From assembly GCA_903865745.1 (NCBI GenBank), contig CAIPKV010000057.1:1-64000 (forward strand): 64,000 bases of DNA. The letters run 5' to 3'. A program made the translations under genes and the position numbers. The notes below the pieces were generated by a model. The model saw only the letters and a list, made by a program, of their open reading frames with translations, did no database searches and had not been told where the DNA came from. The stretch's first letter is position 1, and the number at the start of each line of letters is the position of its first letter. Origin of the DNA: an uncultured Verrucomicrobia subdivision 3 bacterium. Its GTDB lineage: Bacteria > Verrucomicrobiota > Verrucomicrobiia > Limisphaerales > UBA11358. Of the stretch, positions 15,104 to 24,321 are shown in pieces.

Positions 15104-16825
15104 ATGAGTGCAAAGAACAATAGCTCTAGTTCCAAAGAAATGGGTAAAAGAGTTCGAGCAACTTATATTGCCGTTTTGGAAGCGCTTAAGAAGCATAATT
15201 GTATCTCTGGATATTCAATTGCTGGAAACGAAGTAAATCTAGAATGGAAAGTGGGTGGGACTGATCGTGTTGTACATGAAGTTACAACCAACTCAAAACC
15301 ATTTGGACTCAATAGAAGTCAAAGAGGTGGATTGCTAATGGTTCTTCCACAAAAAGACAGAGAAAAGGTTGATGCTTTTTATCTTGCTGGTTTCAAGAAA
15401 CAATATGGATTGGGAATGGTTTTATTTTTTTTGTTTCTGATACCCGGCGTTGGTATCGCGCAATCTTTTTCCCTAGTTGACACAAACTTACCTTCTCCTC
15501 AACTAAACTTGACTCAGCAAACAAATTCTTTGCCGAGTGGATATGAACCACTCAAAGATTTAATTGCTAATGCAGAAAAAGGTGATGCGGCATCTCAATT
15601 TGCACTAGGTGATTGTTATTACTATGGTAACGGTGTTGAAATCAACCACAGTGAAGCTGCGAAGTGGTATCGCAAAGCCGCTGAGCAAGGCGAAATAAAT
15701 GCGCAATTAAAACTTGGGGATATGTATGCAACATTATACGAAGCAGGTAAGGGCGTAGTTCGTGACTATGGTGAATCCATTAAATGGTATCGCAAAGCCG
15801 CAGACCAATATCGCAAAGCGGCAGAACTGGGTGATGATAGGGCTCAATGTAATCTTGGCCTGATGTATTTAAATGGTGAGGGGGTGCCGCAAGATTATGC
15901 CGAGGCCGCCAAGTGGTATCGTAAAGCCGCAGACCAAGGACAGGTTAACTCACAATACAACCTCGGAGTTCAATATAGCAAAGGTCAGGGAGTGCCTCAA
16001 AACGACATTGAAGCTTACATTTGGCTAAGCCTTGCTGCCGCTCAAGGCGACGTAGATGCTCCACGAGTCCGTGACATTGTTGCCGAGCGTATGTCTCGCG
16101 AGGAAATCGTTGAAGGCCAGCGCCGAGCAGCGGCATTTGTTCCACAAAAAGAAATTTCGAACTCAAATTCCGACAATCCTGTATCGTCGGATAATCCTAA
16201 ATTTAGTGGCACGGGCTTTTTCATCACGGACGATGGCTATTTGATTTCCAATTATCACGTCGTCAAGGATGCAGTCAAAGTACGTTTGCTCACGGGCTCA
16301 GGTTTGATTGACGCCACGGTGGTGAAGGTGGATGCAGCGAATGATTTGGCTTTATTGAAAGCGGTTGGGCGGTTTGTACCGCTGCCGATTGCCGCCAGCC
16401 GCACAGTGAAACTGGGCGGGACGGTGGCCACGGTGGGTTTCCCGGACATCGGAATGCAGGGGTTTGCGCCCAAGCTGGCCAATGGGGAAATCGCGTCGCT
16501 GGCGGGCGCGGCGGATGACCCGCGCTATTTCCAGATCAGCCTGCCGGTGCAGCATGGTAATTCAGGCGGCGCACTGGTAGATGTTCGCGGCAATGTCGTC
16601 GGCATCGTGGCTGCCCGGCTTGGCGTCGAAATCGGTAAGGCCGTCACCAGTGATGAGTTGCCGGAGAATGTAAATTATGCGGTGAAGAGCAGTCTGCTCT
16701 TGAGCTTCCTGGAATCCGTTCCTGACGTTGATGCCAAACTCAAAGACCCGAACACGAAGGAAGAGGCATTTGAAGACGTGGTGAAGTCGGCAGAAGACGC
16801 GGCGGTGCTGGTGCTGGTGTATTGA
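15104..16825 (+). CDS. Sel1-repeat protein fused to a trypsin-like (HtrA/DegP-type) serine protease domain
   Basis: 573 aa from ATG 15104; the frame also extends upstream to 15056. Order: a basic ~100-residue N-terminal part, a hydrophobic segment (GMVLFFLFLIPGVGIAQSF) that looks like an internal TM or late signal, four to five Sel1/TPR-like repeats (AAKWYRKAAEQGEINAQLKL; GLMYLNGEGVPQDYAEAAKW), then a trypsin-2-type protease. The likely catalytic triad is His in NYHVVKDA, Asp in NDLALLK and Ser in GNSGGAL. No PDZ domain follows. The first ~1 kb is visibly AT-richer with different codon use, while the protease part is GC-rich like the neighbours, suggesting a chimera of foreign and native pieces. 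Substrates are unknown. Confidence 0.85.
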   Translation: MSAKNNSSSSKEMGKRVRATYIAVLEALKKHNCISGYSIAGNEVNLEWKVGGTDRVVHEVTTNSKPFGLNRSQRGGLLMVLPQKDREKVDAFYLAGFKKQYGLGMVLFFLFLIPGVGIAQSFSLVDTNLPSPQLNLTQQTNSLPSGYEPLKDLIANAEKGDAASQFALGDCYYYGNGVEINHSEAAKWYRKAAEQGEINAQLKLGDMYATLYEAGKGVVRDYGESIKWYRKAADQYRKAAELGDDRAQCNLGLMYLNGEGVPQDYAEAAKWYRKAADQGQVNSQYNLGVQYSKGQGVPQNDIEAYIWLSLAAAQGDVDAPRVRDIVAERMSREEIVEGQRRAAAFVPQKEISNSNSDNPVSSDNPKFSGTGFFITDDGYLISNYHVVKDAVKVRLLTGSGLIDATVVKVDAANDLALLKAVGRFVPLPIAASRTVKLGGTVATVGFPDIGMQGFAPKLANGEIASLAGAADDPRYFQISLPVQHGNSGGALVDVRGNVVGIVAARLGVEIGKAVTSDELPENVNYAVKSSLLLSFLESVPDVDAKLKDPNTKEEAFEDVVKSAEDAAVLVLVY

Positions 16826-16868
16826 ACCCCTCACCCCGGCCCTCTCCCCTCCGAGGGGCGAGGGAGAA
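16826..16868. repeat. Short C-rich interspersed repeat with hairpin
   Basis: The gap contains cccctcaccccggccctctc followed by ccctccgaggggcgaggg, which folds as CCCCT / AGGGG plus outer CCCTC / GAGGG pairs. Such C-rich hairpins recur between genes in many bacterial genomes. It may serve as a transcription stop between the convergent protease and permease genes. Confidence 0.5.
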
Positions 16869-16932
16869 GACGGGCCGCTACGGAGGCAAAAGCCTTTCCC
16901 TTCGGTTTTCGCGTATTTAGCGTATTTCGCGG

Positions 16933-18450
16933 TTAAATACTTTCCGGTTTGGTGCCGGTTTTACCCACCGGTCCGTGATGCAATTTTGAATGCCGGTGGC
17001 CGTACGCAAAATAGATTACCAAACCAATGGCCATCCAGACGATGAGCCGCGCCCAGGTATCGGCTGGCAGACCCGCCGCCATGAGGAAGATGCAGGAACC
17101 GACGCCGAGCGGGGCGCACAGCCAGACGGCGGGCGTGCGAAACGGTCGGGGGAGCTGCGGATCGGTGCAGCGCAAAACCAATACGCCGGCGCAGACGATG
17201 GCAAACGCCAGCAGTGTGCCGATGGAAACCAGTTCGCCCAGCAGGCCGATGGGGAATAGTCCGGCGATGAGCATGGCGACGATGCCGGTTAACAGTTGCG
17301 CGAGCCACGGGGTCCGGAACTTGGGATGCACGGCGCTGAATACCGGCGGCAGCAAGCCGTCCTTGGACATGGTGTAAAAAATCCGTGATTGGCCCAGCAA
17401 CAGCACCAGGATGACCGACGACAGGCCGGCGATGGCCCCGATTTTGATGAAATAGGTCAGCCACGTGAGCGATGAGCCGAGGGAATTGATGGCGAGCGCA
17501 ATCGGCGCGGGCACGTTGAGCTGGGAATAGTTGACGATGCCGGTCAGCACCAGCGAGACGGCGATGTAAAGAATGGTGCAGATGCCGAGTGAGCCGAGCA
17601 AACCGATGGGCATGTCGCGCTGCGGGCGTCTGGCTTCCTGCGCGGCGGTGGACACCGCGTCAAACCCGATGTAGGCGAAGAAAATCACGGCGGCACCGTG
17701 GATGACGCCGTGCCAGCCGAAATTGCCCGCCGCATCCGCCGGCGGCACGAACGGATGCCAGTTGGCGCGGTTGATGTAAGCCGCGCCAACGCCGATGAAG
17801 GTGAGGATGACGGCAACTTTCAAGGCGACGATGAAGTTGTTGAAATTAGCCGACTCTTTGATGCCGATGATAAGCAGGATGGTAATGACGCCGACGATGA
17901 GCATGGCTGGGACGTTCAGTACGGCTCCGGTGCTGACCCAGCCTTTGACGAAGAGCTGCCAGAGGTTCCACCATTGCGCGTCGGGCGGCGTGACGTGGTT
18001 GTAAGGCGCGGACGTAAACGCAGCGGGAATCGTGATGCCAAAGTCTTTTAGAAACGAAACGACGTAGCCGCTCCAGCCGACGGCGACGGTGGAGGCGGCG
18101 AAGAGATATTCCAGAATCAAATCCCAGCCGATAATCCAGGCAATTAATTCGCCGAGCGTCGCGTAGCCGTAAGTGTAAGCCGAGCCGGACAGGGGAATCA
18201 TCGAGGCAAACTCTGCGTAGCACAGCCCGGCAAACGCGCAGGCGATACCCGCGAAAATGAAGGACAGGACGATTGCCGGTCCGGCGTATTGCGCGGCCGC
18301 GTGGCCGGTCAGGACAAAAATGCCCGCACCGATGATGCCACCGATGCCGAGCGAGGTGAGGTTGACGGGGCCGAGTGCGCGTTTGAGGCTTTGGTCGTTG
18401 GTGGCCTCGGCCTGTAAATCGGCGGCGTGTTTGCGTCGGAAAAGTTTCAT
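16933..18450 (-). CDS. APC-family amino acid permease (cationic amino acid transporter type)
   Basis: Inner-membrane amino acid transporter, 505 aa, with about 12-13 hydrophobic segments. The TM1 signature (LTSLGIGGIIGAGIFVLTGH) and the conserved CYAEFASMIPLSGSAYTY in TM3 place it in the APC superfamily, closest in pattern to the CAT/YfnA group. A long loop with polar residues between TM3 and TM5 (PYNHVTPPDAQWWNLWQLFV) is also seen in that group. Substrate cannot be read from the sequence. It is a single-gene unit, 69 bp downstream of the DUF2339 gene on the same strand. Confidence 0.9.
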   Translation of the reverse strand: MKLFRRKHAADLQAEATNDQSLKRALGPVNLTSLGIGGIIGAGIFVLTGHAAAQYAGPAIVLSFIFAGIACAFAGLCYAEFASMIPLSGSAYTYGYATLGELIAWIIGWDLILEYLFAASTVAVGWSGYVVSFLKDFGITIPAAFTSAPYNHVTPPDAQWWNLWQLFVKGWVSTGAVLNVPAMLIVGVITILLIIGIKESANFNNFIVALKVAVILTFIGVGAAYINRANWHPFVPPADAAGNFGWHGVIHGAAVIFFAYIGFDAVSTAAQEARRPQRDMPIGLLGSLGICTILYIAVSLVLTGIVNYSQLNVPAPIALAINSLGSSLTWLTYFIKIGAIAGLSSVILVLLLGQSRIFYTMSKDGLLPPVFSAVHPKFRTPWLAQLLTGIVAMLIAGLFPIGLLGELVSIGTLLAFAIVCAGVLVLRCTDPQLPRPFRTPAVWLCAPLGVGSCIFLMAAGLPADTWARLIVWMAIGLVIYFAYGHRHSKLHHGPVGKTGTKPESI

Positions 18451-18519
18451 GGGAAAATGACCGCTACTATTGGCGCGGTTAAATGCCGCTTTCCGCCGCT
18501 GTCGTCAAGCAAATGCGGC

Positions 18520-20841
18520 TTACAGCCATTTGCGGATTGTTTCCTGGTATTTATTGTAGATGAAGCCGATGACAAGCAGCGCCACGCCCAGGGCCATAAA
18601 AGTCACCACGCGAAAGATGGTTTCCTGTTTCCACACATCCACCAGCACGACACGGCCGACCGCCGCCGCCAGCACGCCAAGACCCAGCCAGCGGTGAAAG
18701 CGTTCGCGCAAAGTCATGCCGGCGGTAAACACCAAGACGGCAAAGCCCGCCCAGATCATGGTGATGAAAAATCCGCCGGTGAATGTGTCCGCCCAGCAGG
18801 TCGCCAGGCGCCATAAACTCACGCCCCCGGCAAAAATAATTGCAGCGTGGATTTGTTCGTCGAGAGAAAGTTTTTCCGGGGTGCGTCGGATGATTTGCTG
18901 CATAGCCAGCAGCGCTAGCAACGAGAGTAAATTTGACCAATAGGTAATCATTACAACTTCATCCTGCGCCCAAAGTGAGATTATCGAAACGACGGCGAAA
19001 ACAGCCGTAACAACGAGCGCCTCACGGTTGCGCTGCCAGAGGGCGAATACGAAAACGCCAGTCGCCGCAACCATGAACGCAATCGGTACATATTCGTCGG
19101 CGGTATTGCGCCAGATGCTTGCAATCCAGTTGGCACAAGCAAACAGCATGAAAAAAACGGACTCGGCGTGGAGCGTCGCTTTATTTCTTTCGGCGTCCTG
19201 ACGGTATGCCCAGAAAGCATTGAAAATTAAAAATGCACCCAGTCCAGCGCCAATCCAGAGGCCGTGTGTCTCAAACCGGTTCAGGTTCGAGACACACCAA
19301 ACGGTGGCGAGTGCGGCGGTGGCGAATGAAAAAAATTTCAGGATGAGACTTTGCCGTTGCGTGCCAAGGGAGAACAGCACCACGCTTTCCATGCCTAGGA
19401 CTAGCGCCAGTTGCAGGCCGGTAAATTTGCTGATGAAGCCGAGCGTCACGAGCAGCAGGCCCTGCGTGAGATAAGCATTTTTGGCGGGTGGTTCGCCGGG
19501 GATCATTTTTTTGGCAAGACCGGCAAGGGCGACCAGCCCCGCGCCATAGCCAAGGCAGACTTTCCAAAAGCCACCGCTCTGGACTTGAATCATCGTTAGG
19601 ATGAACAGCGCGAAGAAGGCGCCGTTGTTTAACGTGAGGAATGTGGCGCGGTTCCGGCCGGAAAGCTTTTCGCTGCGGGATAAAAAGGTTGCCGCCGTGA
19701 ACACCAGCCAGTAGGTCGCGAGAAATGCCGCACCAAAATAAAGTCGCTCGTCCGGTGCCGCCCAGCGCCAGCCATCCTCGTGCAGAAACCGCCAGAAGGC
19801 GTAACCGGCGTAGCTTGTCGCCAGGCCGGCGAATGACAGGCTGACCCAGCGGTTACGGATGAGGAACACCACGGCGGCGACGGTGAGGATCAAATTGGAA
19901 TACAAAGTAAAATCACCAACGCGCGTGATGACGGAACTGTAAAACGCAAGGCCGACGGCAAACAACGCCATGACTTCAGATTTCCGGCGGTCGGCAATCC
20001 ACGCGATAACGCCGGCCCATGCGAGCAGCAGCGTGCCGTCCACCGTCGCACTTTCGATGACCCGTAGCGGTGGGATGTGATGTGCGGCGTACGTCGTGAA
20101 ATAAACCGCCGCGAGACCACCGGCAAACAGCACTTGAGCATAATTTTTAAGAGATTCCTTAACGCTGCGTCGTTGCCACCATGCGCCAGCGCCGAGCAGC
20201 AGCCCGCTGGCGAGATAGAGCAATGAGATTTTTCCGACCGGCCCCAGAAGGGGAACGACGTGGTGGTAGGCAAAATTGGCGAAGAACGCGAAACCGGTCA
20301 GCAGCATCACAATACCCACGCGCACCAGCCAGAAAGTACCAAGGCGCATTTCGAAAGATGCTTTTTCGGCGGCGGATAGCGGATCAGGAGGTGGCGCGGA
20401 TTCGGTTTTGGCCGTAATGATTGGCGGGTTCGACGTCGGTTCGGCTGGTTTTACGGTTGCGGGTGGCAGCGTCTGTGACGCAGCGGCCTCGCCGAAAACG
20501 CGCGGCGCGATGGCTTGCATTTTCGGCGGAACGGGCATTTGCGGAAGCGGTAGGGATGATAAAACAGGTTCGTCAGCGGGCTGGGTTTCTAGTGGGTTAG
20601 CGGGCTTTTCAGTCTCCTGCCGGCGTGGCGGCAGGGCCGCGGGCGTGAACGCAACGAAATTTTCCTCCCCGATTTTGTTAGCACTCGGCGGCGAATGCTT
20701 CAGCTTTAACAATTCCGCCTGTAGTTCATCCACGCGGCGGCTAAGTTCTTCGATGGAACTTTTAGCACTGATGGCGCGCACGATGAGCCAGAGGCCCAGC
20801 ACGATGGGCGAGCCGACAATAAGAACAATAAACATTTCCAT
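18520..20841 (-). CDS. DUF2339 family polytopic membrane protein
   Basis: 773 aa. It begins with one TM (FIVLIVGSPIVLGLWLIVRA), a short coiled coil (SSIEELSRRVDELQAELLKL), a Pro/Ala-rich cytoplasmic or periplasmic linker (~50-150), then the conserved entry FEMRLGTFWLVRVGIVMLLT and some twenty closely spaced hydrophobic helices. This architecture is that of DUF2339 proteins, whose function is not established. The C-terminal end (VGFIYNKYQETIRKWL) is also typical, so the protein appears complete. Confidence 0.85.
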   Translation of the reverse strand: MEMFIVLIVGSPIVLGLWLIVRAISAKSSIEELSRRVDELQAELLKLKHSPPSANKIGEENFVAFTPAALPPRRQETEKPANPLETQPADEPVLSSLPLPQMPVPPKMQAIAPRVFGEAAASQTLPPATVKPAEPTSNPPIITAKTESAPPPDPLSAAEKASFEMRLGTFWLVRVGIVMLLTGFAFFANFAYHHVVPLLGPVGKISLLYLASGLLLGAGAWWQRRSVKESLKNYAQVLFAGGLAAVYFTTYAAHHIPPLRVIESATVDGTLLLAWAGVIAWIADRRKSEVMALFAVGLAFYSSVITRVGDFTLYSNLILTVAAVVFLIRNRWVSLSFAGLATSYAGYAFWRFLHEDGWRWAAPDERLYFGAAFLATYWLVFTAATFLSRSEKLSGRNRATFLTLNNGAFFALFILTMIQVQSGGFWKVCLGYGAGLVALAGLAKKMIPGEPPAKNAYLTQGLLLVTLGFISKFTGLQLALVLGMESVVLFSLGTQRQSLILKFFSFATAALATVWCVSNLNRFETHGLWIGAGLGAFLIFNAFWAYRQDAERNKATLHAESVFFMLFACANWIASIWRNTADEYVPIAFMVAATGVFVFALWQRNREALVVTAVFAVVSIISLWAQDEVVMITYWSNLLSLLALLAMQQIIRRTPEKLSLDEQIHAAIIFAGGVSLWRLATCWADTFTGGFFITMIWAGFAVLVFTAGMTLRERFHRWLGLGVLAAAVGRVVLVDVWKQETIFRVVTFMALGVALLVIGFIYNKYQETIRKWL

Positions 20842-20993
20842 AACCGGGTTCCTTACTATTGCCGCGTCGACTTACGACGCAACGAGATTAACTAATTCAA
20901 ACTTCACGCCGCCACTTTGCACCAAACTGACTGGTGCGCGTGAATTGAAAAAACTTCCGGTCGAAACAATTAAAACAATGCTGCCTTAGGGCT

Positions 20994-22172
20994 TTATGCC
21001 GCTGCGGTCTTGCCGCCAAACAAACTCTTGAACCACGCCCAAGCCGCGCGCAGGCCGATGTCGCGCACGCCGCTGAAGCTATAAATCTTGGCAATCTCCT
21101 CCTCGTGGCCGCGATAGCGCGGTGGCAGGAGAATCATGGTTTTGGCGGAATCACCTTCGACGCGCAGGATTTCAGAATAGAAAATCCCGCGACCCGCTTC
21201 ATAATTTCCAGCGGGCAGGATGAGCGTGCGTTGCGGTAAGACCAGCCACGGGCGATAGTTGAAGATGAATTCGCCTTTGTCATTGCGCGACAGCTTGCCG
21301 TAGGTGCGCGTAGGTACTTTTTCGCATTTGCGGCCGAGGAACATTTTATTCTCCTTCGCATCAGGATGAAAACGGTTTTTGCGACCGGTGACAAAATCCC
21401 AGATGAACGCCATACCGAAGTGCGAAAGGCGGAAAGACCAGCCGGCGATGAGCCAGGAGATTAAAATAACGATGACGGCCCACGCCGCGCCAATCCAGGG
21501 ATTGACGAAGGAAGTGCCGACGACGCTGGCCAGAATGGAGGTGCGGAAAGCTTTGAGCGCGGCATCCACAGTTGTGAACGGGCTCAACAAAATCAGAATG
21601 TTGATGGCGTTGGAGGCGAGGAGGACGATGAGGAACGCCGCCATTGCGACCGGTGTCATCAAGATGTCGTAAAGCCAGTTCGGCAGGGTGACGGCCGCGA
21701 AGCCGAGCGAACTCAACGTAGCGCTGGGCGCGGTGGCGTCCACGGTGTGCATCATATTGACCACGAACGGAACAAACGCGCCGGTGGCGACGAGGCCGGA
21801 GATTTTGTGTTCCATGGTGTCGGCCACATCAAATGGCTTTTTCAATACGGTAGGAATGGCGATGCCGGCGGTGTCCTTCAAAAAGCACGCGCCGACAAGC
21901 AGCATGGCCGGAATCCAGAACAGCGGGTTGGCAAACCACGGCAGCTTGGCCTTGGCTTCGGGCGTTTTGGCCTTGAAATAATCATAAGCGCCAACGCTAC
22001 TGACGCCCAGCAATGGCGAAATCGCCACGCCGGTAATCATGGATACGGTCTGGCATAATTGTTTGGCGACGGGATTCGGGTCAGCCGGCTTGGCGCTGGG
22101 AGTCTGCGCTAAAACGGCCAGTGGCAGGGAAAGCAGGCCAGCCAGCACCACCAGAAAACGGATTCTCTTCAT
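20994..22172 (-). CDS. Uncharacterised exported/integral membrane protein
   Basis: 392 aa from the ATG at 22172, chosen because MKRIRFLVVLAGLLSLPLAV is a clear signal peptide (cleavage after VLAQ); upstream in-frame starts add a non-signal leader. Several hydrophobic segments follow (WIPAMLLVGACFL; TPVAMAAFLIVLLASNAI; IGAAWAVIVILISWLIAGW), then a soluble C-terminal ~130 residues rich in basic and aromatic positions (FLGRKCEKVPTRTYGKLSRN; WLVLPQRTLILPAG). I do not recognise the family. It is a monocistronic minus-strand gene divergent from rplM. Confidence 0.7.
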   Translation of the reverse strand: MKRIRFLVVLAGLLSLPLAVLAQTPSAKPADPNPVAKQLCQTVSMITGVAISPLLGVSSVGAYDYFKAKTPEAKAKLPWFANPLFWIPAMLLVGACFLKDTAGIAIPTVLKKPFDVADTMEHKISGLVATGAFVPFVVNMMHTVDATAPSATLSSLGFAAVTLPNWLYDILMTPVAMAAFLIVLLASNAINILILLSPFTTVDAALKAFRTSILASVVGTSFVNPWIGAAWAVIVILISWLIAGWSFRLSHFGMAFIWDFVTGRKNRFHPDAKENKMFLGRKCEKVPTRTYGKLSRNDKGEFIFNYRPWLVLPQRTLILPAGNYEAGRGIFYSEILRVEGDSAKTMILLPPRYRGHEEEIAKIYSFSGVRDIGLRAAWAWFKSLFGGKTAAA

Positions 22173-22237
22173 GCCGGTTATCATTCGCCCAATCGCTGGC
22201 GGCTGTAAAGCCCAATCCAAATAATTGAAATCGTGTG

Positions 22238-22265
22238 TTGACTTTAGCCGTCCGTTTGATAGTTT
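22238..22265 (+). promoter_or_regulatory. Candidate sigma-70 promoter for rplM-rpsI
   Basis: TTGACT at 22238-22243 and TAGTTT at 22260-22265 are separated by 16 bp and lie 26 bp before the rplM ATG. The -35 is strong and the -10 weaker. No known L13 autoregulatory leader structure is recognised. Confidence 0.4.
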
Positions 22266-22291
22266 CCACGTCCCTTTGTATTAGAATTTAG

Positions 22292-22726
22292 ATGAAAACG
22301 CATTTGCCGAAAGTTAATTTGGATCAGCGCAAGTGGCATGTTATTGATGCCGATGGTGCCGTGCTTGGCCGACTGGCCGTGCAGGTTGCCGACATTTTGC
22401 GCGGTAAAAACAAGCCGGTCTACACGGCGCACCTTGACGCCGGCGATTTTGTTATCGTCGTCAACGCGGAAAAGGTCAAGGTCACCGGAAAAAAAGAGAC
22501 CGCCAAGGAATACATGAGCTACTCTGGCTGGAAGGGCGGCGAAAAATACGCCACCGTCGAGCAGGTGCGCGCCAAGAATCCCGAATTTCTCATCGAACAC
22601 GCTGTTAAAGGCATGATTCCGAAGAATCGCCTCGGCCGCGTGCTCCTTACCAAGCTGAAAGTGTTCAAAGGCCCGAAGCATGACCATCAGGCGCAGACGC
22701 CCGCCGTGCTCGCCGCCGCGAAATAA
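22292..22726 (+). CDS. rplM: 50S ribosomal protein L13
   Basis: Structural protein of the large ribosomal subunit, 144 aa, normal length. Diagnostic pieces: [20 protein letters not shown] near the N-terminus, [20 protein letters not shown], and [14 protein letters not shown] followed by [16 protein letters not shown]. It forms the universally conserved rplM-rpsI pair with S9, 8 bp downstream. Confidence 0.98.
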   Translation: MKTHLPKVNLDQRKWHVIDADGAVLGRLAVQVADILRGKNKPVYTAHLDAGDFVIVVNAEKVKVTGKKETAKEYMSYSGWKGGEKYATVEQVRAKNPEFLIEHAVKGMIPKNRLGRVLLTKLKVFKGPKHDHQAQTPAVLAAAK

Positions 22727-22734
22727 TTTTTGTT

Positions 22735-23136
22735 ATGGCCAAAACAGCAACCATTGAATTCCTCGGCACCGGCCGCCGTAAAACGGCGATTGCCCGCGTC
22801 CGCCTCGCAGCTGGCAGCGGCAAAATCACCGTCAACGGCCGCGCGTTTGATAACTATTTTCCGTTGGACACCCAGCGCGCTACGGTTTCATCACCGTTGA
22901 CCATCACCAACACGGCCGACAAGTTGGACGTGCGCGTGAACGTGGTCGGCGGCGGTCCGCTCGGTCAAGCCGGTGCGACTCGCCACGGCATTTCCCGTGC
23001 GCTGTTGAAATTTGACGCTACGCTGCGCCCCGCGCTGAAGGCGGAGGGTTTTCTTACGCGCGACCCGCGCGAACGCGAGCGCAAGAAATACGGCCAGCCC
23101 GGTGCCCGCAAACGCTTCCAGTTCTCGAAGCGTTGA
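22735..23136 (+). CDS. rpsI: 30S ribosomal protein S9
   Basis: Small-subunit ribosomal protein, 133 aa, whose C-terminal tail reaches the P-site tRNA. Seen: [20 protein letters not shown] at the start, [20 protein letters not shown] in the core, and the basic tail [17 protein letters not shown] ending in the invariant S-K-R. It is cotranscribed with rplM and followed by a strong terminator. Confidence 0.98.
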   Translation: MAKTATIEFLGTGRRKTAIARVRLAAGSGKITVNGRAFDNYFPLDTQRATVSSPLTITNTADKLDVRVNVVGGGPLGQAGATRHGISRALLKFDATLRPALKAEGFLTRDPRERERKKYGQPGARKRFQFSKR

Positions 23137-23157
23137 TCGCAACGGAAAGTTTTCAAA

Positions 23158-23185
23158 CCCGCTGGCTTCTGCCAGCGGGTTTTTT
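23158..23185 (+). terminator. Rho-independent terminator of rplM-rpsI
   Basis: CCCGCTGGC (23158-23166) and GCCAGCGGG (23171-23179) form a perfect 9-bp stem with loop TTCT, followed directly by six T residues. Confidence 0.93.
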
Positions 23186-23259
23186 GTTGTAGCAGCGATC
23201 TGGCCAGCGCGCGGAATTTTTCGTGTGATTGGAGCGGTTCGCAGTTAAAATTTTTTCAA

Positions 23260-24321
23260 ATGAAAATGAAGAAGGTCGCCATCGTTGGTGCGTCCGGTTA
23301 TTCCGGCGAAGTTCTCGTGCAGTTGCTGCTAAACCACCCGCACGCGGAACTCGTTGCCGTCACTTCGCGCCAGAATGTGGGGCAGACGCTCGCGCAGATT
23401 TTTCCAAAATTTGCGAGCCACCCAAAATCCAAGACGCTCCAGTTCACCGAACCTAACGCCGAAGTTTTGGCGAAGCAGGCCGAGGTAGTTTTTCTGGCGC
23501 TGCCACACGGCGTTGCCGCCGAATATGCGGTACCACTTATCAAAGCCGGCTGTGTGGTCATAGATTTGAGCGCCGACTTTCGGCTTAAGCGCGCAGATAT
23601 TTACAAAGAATTTTATGCGCATGACCATCCCGCACCGGAGTTGTTGAAGCAGGCGGTTTATGGCTTGCCGGAGATTTATCGTGACGACATAAAAAAATCG
23701 TTACTCATTGCTTCACCCGGCTGTTATCCGACCAGCATCTTACTGCCACTCATTCCGCTGCTTAAAGCCGGACTCATCAAGCCCGAAGGTATTATCGCCG
23801 ATTCCATGAGCGGCGTCAGTGGCGCGGGTCGTAAGGCCGAGATTGATTATCTTTTTTGCGAATGCAACGAGAGCGTGCGTCCTTATGGCGTGCCTAAGCA
23901 CCGGCATTTGTCGGAGATCGAGGAACAACTTTCCTTTGCCGCCAGCACGAAAGTCACGATCCAATTCACGCCACATCTGATTCCCGTAAACCGGGGAATA
24001 TTAACGACGCTTTATATTACGCCGTCGGAAAAATTTAATGACGCTGCCGGCGCGGATGCGCTTGGTAAAAAAATCGCCGAAGGCTACGCGAAAGCTTACG
24101 CCAACGAGCCATTTGTTCGTTTGCTTGAAGGCAAGGCGTTGCCCGACACAAAAAATGTCGTCGGCACGAATGTCTGCGAAATTGCCTGGCGACTTGACCC
24201 GCGTACCGGCCGACTCATCGTGATGAGCGCTGAGGATAATCTAGTCAAGGGCGCGAGTGGTCAGGCCGTGCAAAGTATGAATATTTTGTGTGGCTGGCCA
24301 GAAACGGCTGGGTTGGTTTAA
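23260..24321 (+). CDS. argC: N-acetyl-gamma-glutamyl-phosphate reductase
   Basis: Third step of arginine synthesis: NADPH-dependent reduction of N-acetylglutamyl phosphate. 353 aa. The NADP-binding loop VGASGYSGEVL is at the N-terminus, the active-site cysteine sits in ASPGCYPTS, and the conserved GVSGAGRK and HRHLSEIEEQ segments follow. ATG at 23260 and a second ATG at 23266 are both possible. It starts a small plus-strand arginine group: argC, a methyltransferase overlapping or abutting its 3' end, and argJ. Confidence 0.97.
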   Translation: MKMKKVAIVGASGYSGEVLVQLLLNHPHAELVAVTSRQNVGQTLAQIFPKFASHPKSKTLQFTEPNAEVLAKQAEVVFLALPHGVAAEYAVPLIKAGCVVIDLSADFRLKRADIYKEFYAHDHPAPELLKQAVYGLPEIYRDDIKKSLLIASPGCYPTSILLPLIPLLKAGLIKPEGIIADSMSGVSGAGRKAEIDYLFCECNESVRPYGVPKHRHLSEIEEQLSFAASTKVTIQFTPHLIPVNRGILTTLYITPSEKFNDAAGADALGKKIAEGYAKAYANEPFVRLLEGKALPDTKNVVGTNVCEIAWRLDPRTGRLIVMSAEDNLVKGASGQAVQSMNILCGWPETAGLV

